Positions 63,999 through 64,000 of a stretch of DNA of 64,000 nt are shown here, piece by piece; within the stretch, counting starts at the first letter, position 1; the number at the start of each line of letters is the position of its first letter. The translations under genes and the position numbers were made by a program. The notes beneath the pieces are model-generated. The model ran no database searches and was not told the origin of the DNA. It was given only the letters and a program-made list of their open reading frames with translations. Origin of the DNA: Paenibacillus sp. AN1007 (GTDB lineage: Bacteria > Bacillota > Bacilli > Paenibacillales > Paenibacillaceae); assembly GCF_040702995.1 (NCBI RefSeq), contig NZ_CP159992.1, positions 6,353,001-6,417,000 on the forward strand. Reading direction: 5' to 3'.

Positions 63999-64000
63999 GA

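Overview
The window looks like chromosome from a spore-forming, Gram-positive bacterium of the Paenibacillus type. Supporting signs are strong AGGAGG ribosome sites, a GerA-family germinant-receptor operon, Fur/PerR/Rex-style operators, an anaerobic-route cobalamin operon behind a B12 riboswitch, and moderate GC. The genus is an inference; no rRNA is present. I found no tRNA, rRNA, CRISPR array, insertion sequence or phage gene.

Layout. 0-7 kb: a PerR-like Fur regulator, an OmpR-type winged-helix protein, catalase with a PerR-type box, a BlaI/M56 peptidase sensor pair, DoxX, pirin and small hypotheticals. 7-11.3 kb: germinant receptor operon in the order A, C, small D, B. 11.4-25.8 kb: uroporphyrinogen-III synthase, a cobalamin riboswitch, then cobJ/cbiH, cbiX, cobK, cbiC, cbiD, cbiET, cobI, cobM, cbiG and cbiA, which take sirohydrochlorin to cobyrinate a,c-diamide. 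Two copies of a symmetric 193-bp intergenic element sit inside this cluster, and the CobJ/ferredoxin-like fusion appears broken by a frameshift. 26.5-33.6 kb: ThuA-like protein, coiled-coil protein plus UbiB-type kinase, SulP transporter, and a DEAD-box helicase with an RG-rich tail.

34-50 kb is the most unusual part. A divergent zinc-ribbon membrane protein with a 49-residue membrane partner faces a secreted/membrane vWA protein. Next come a structured intergenic RNA-like element, a 1129-residue tubulin/FtsZ-like protein, an 840-residue partner, a polytopic vWA protein (frameshifted here), a small unknown protein, a zinc-ribbon P-loop GTPase and a 1077-residue membrane-anchored protein resembling GTPase-associated protein 1. 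The block ends at a strong terminator and looks like one dedicated nucleotide-driven membrane system of unknown function.

50-64 kb: Fur-boxed siderophore uptake ATPase with a FhuF-like reductase, glutathione peroxidase, NADH oxidase and formate/nitrite transporter with Rex-type operators, a molybdopterin oxidoreductase, an MFS transporter, a methyltransferase behind a leader terminator, and on the minus strand a Btr-like AraC regulator with a Fur-boxed siderophore-binding lipoprotein. The flanks are therefore dominated by redox, iron and cofactor metabolism.
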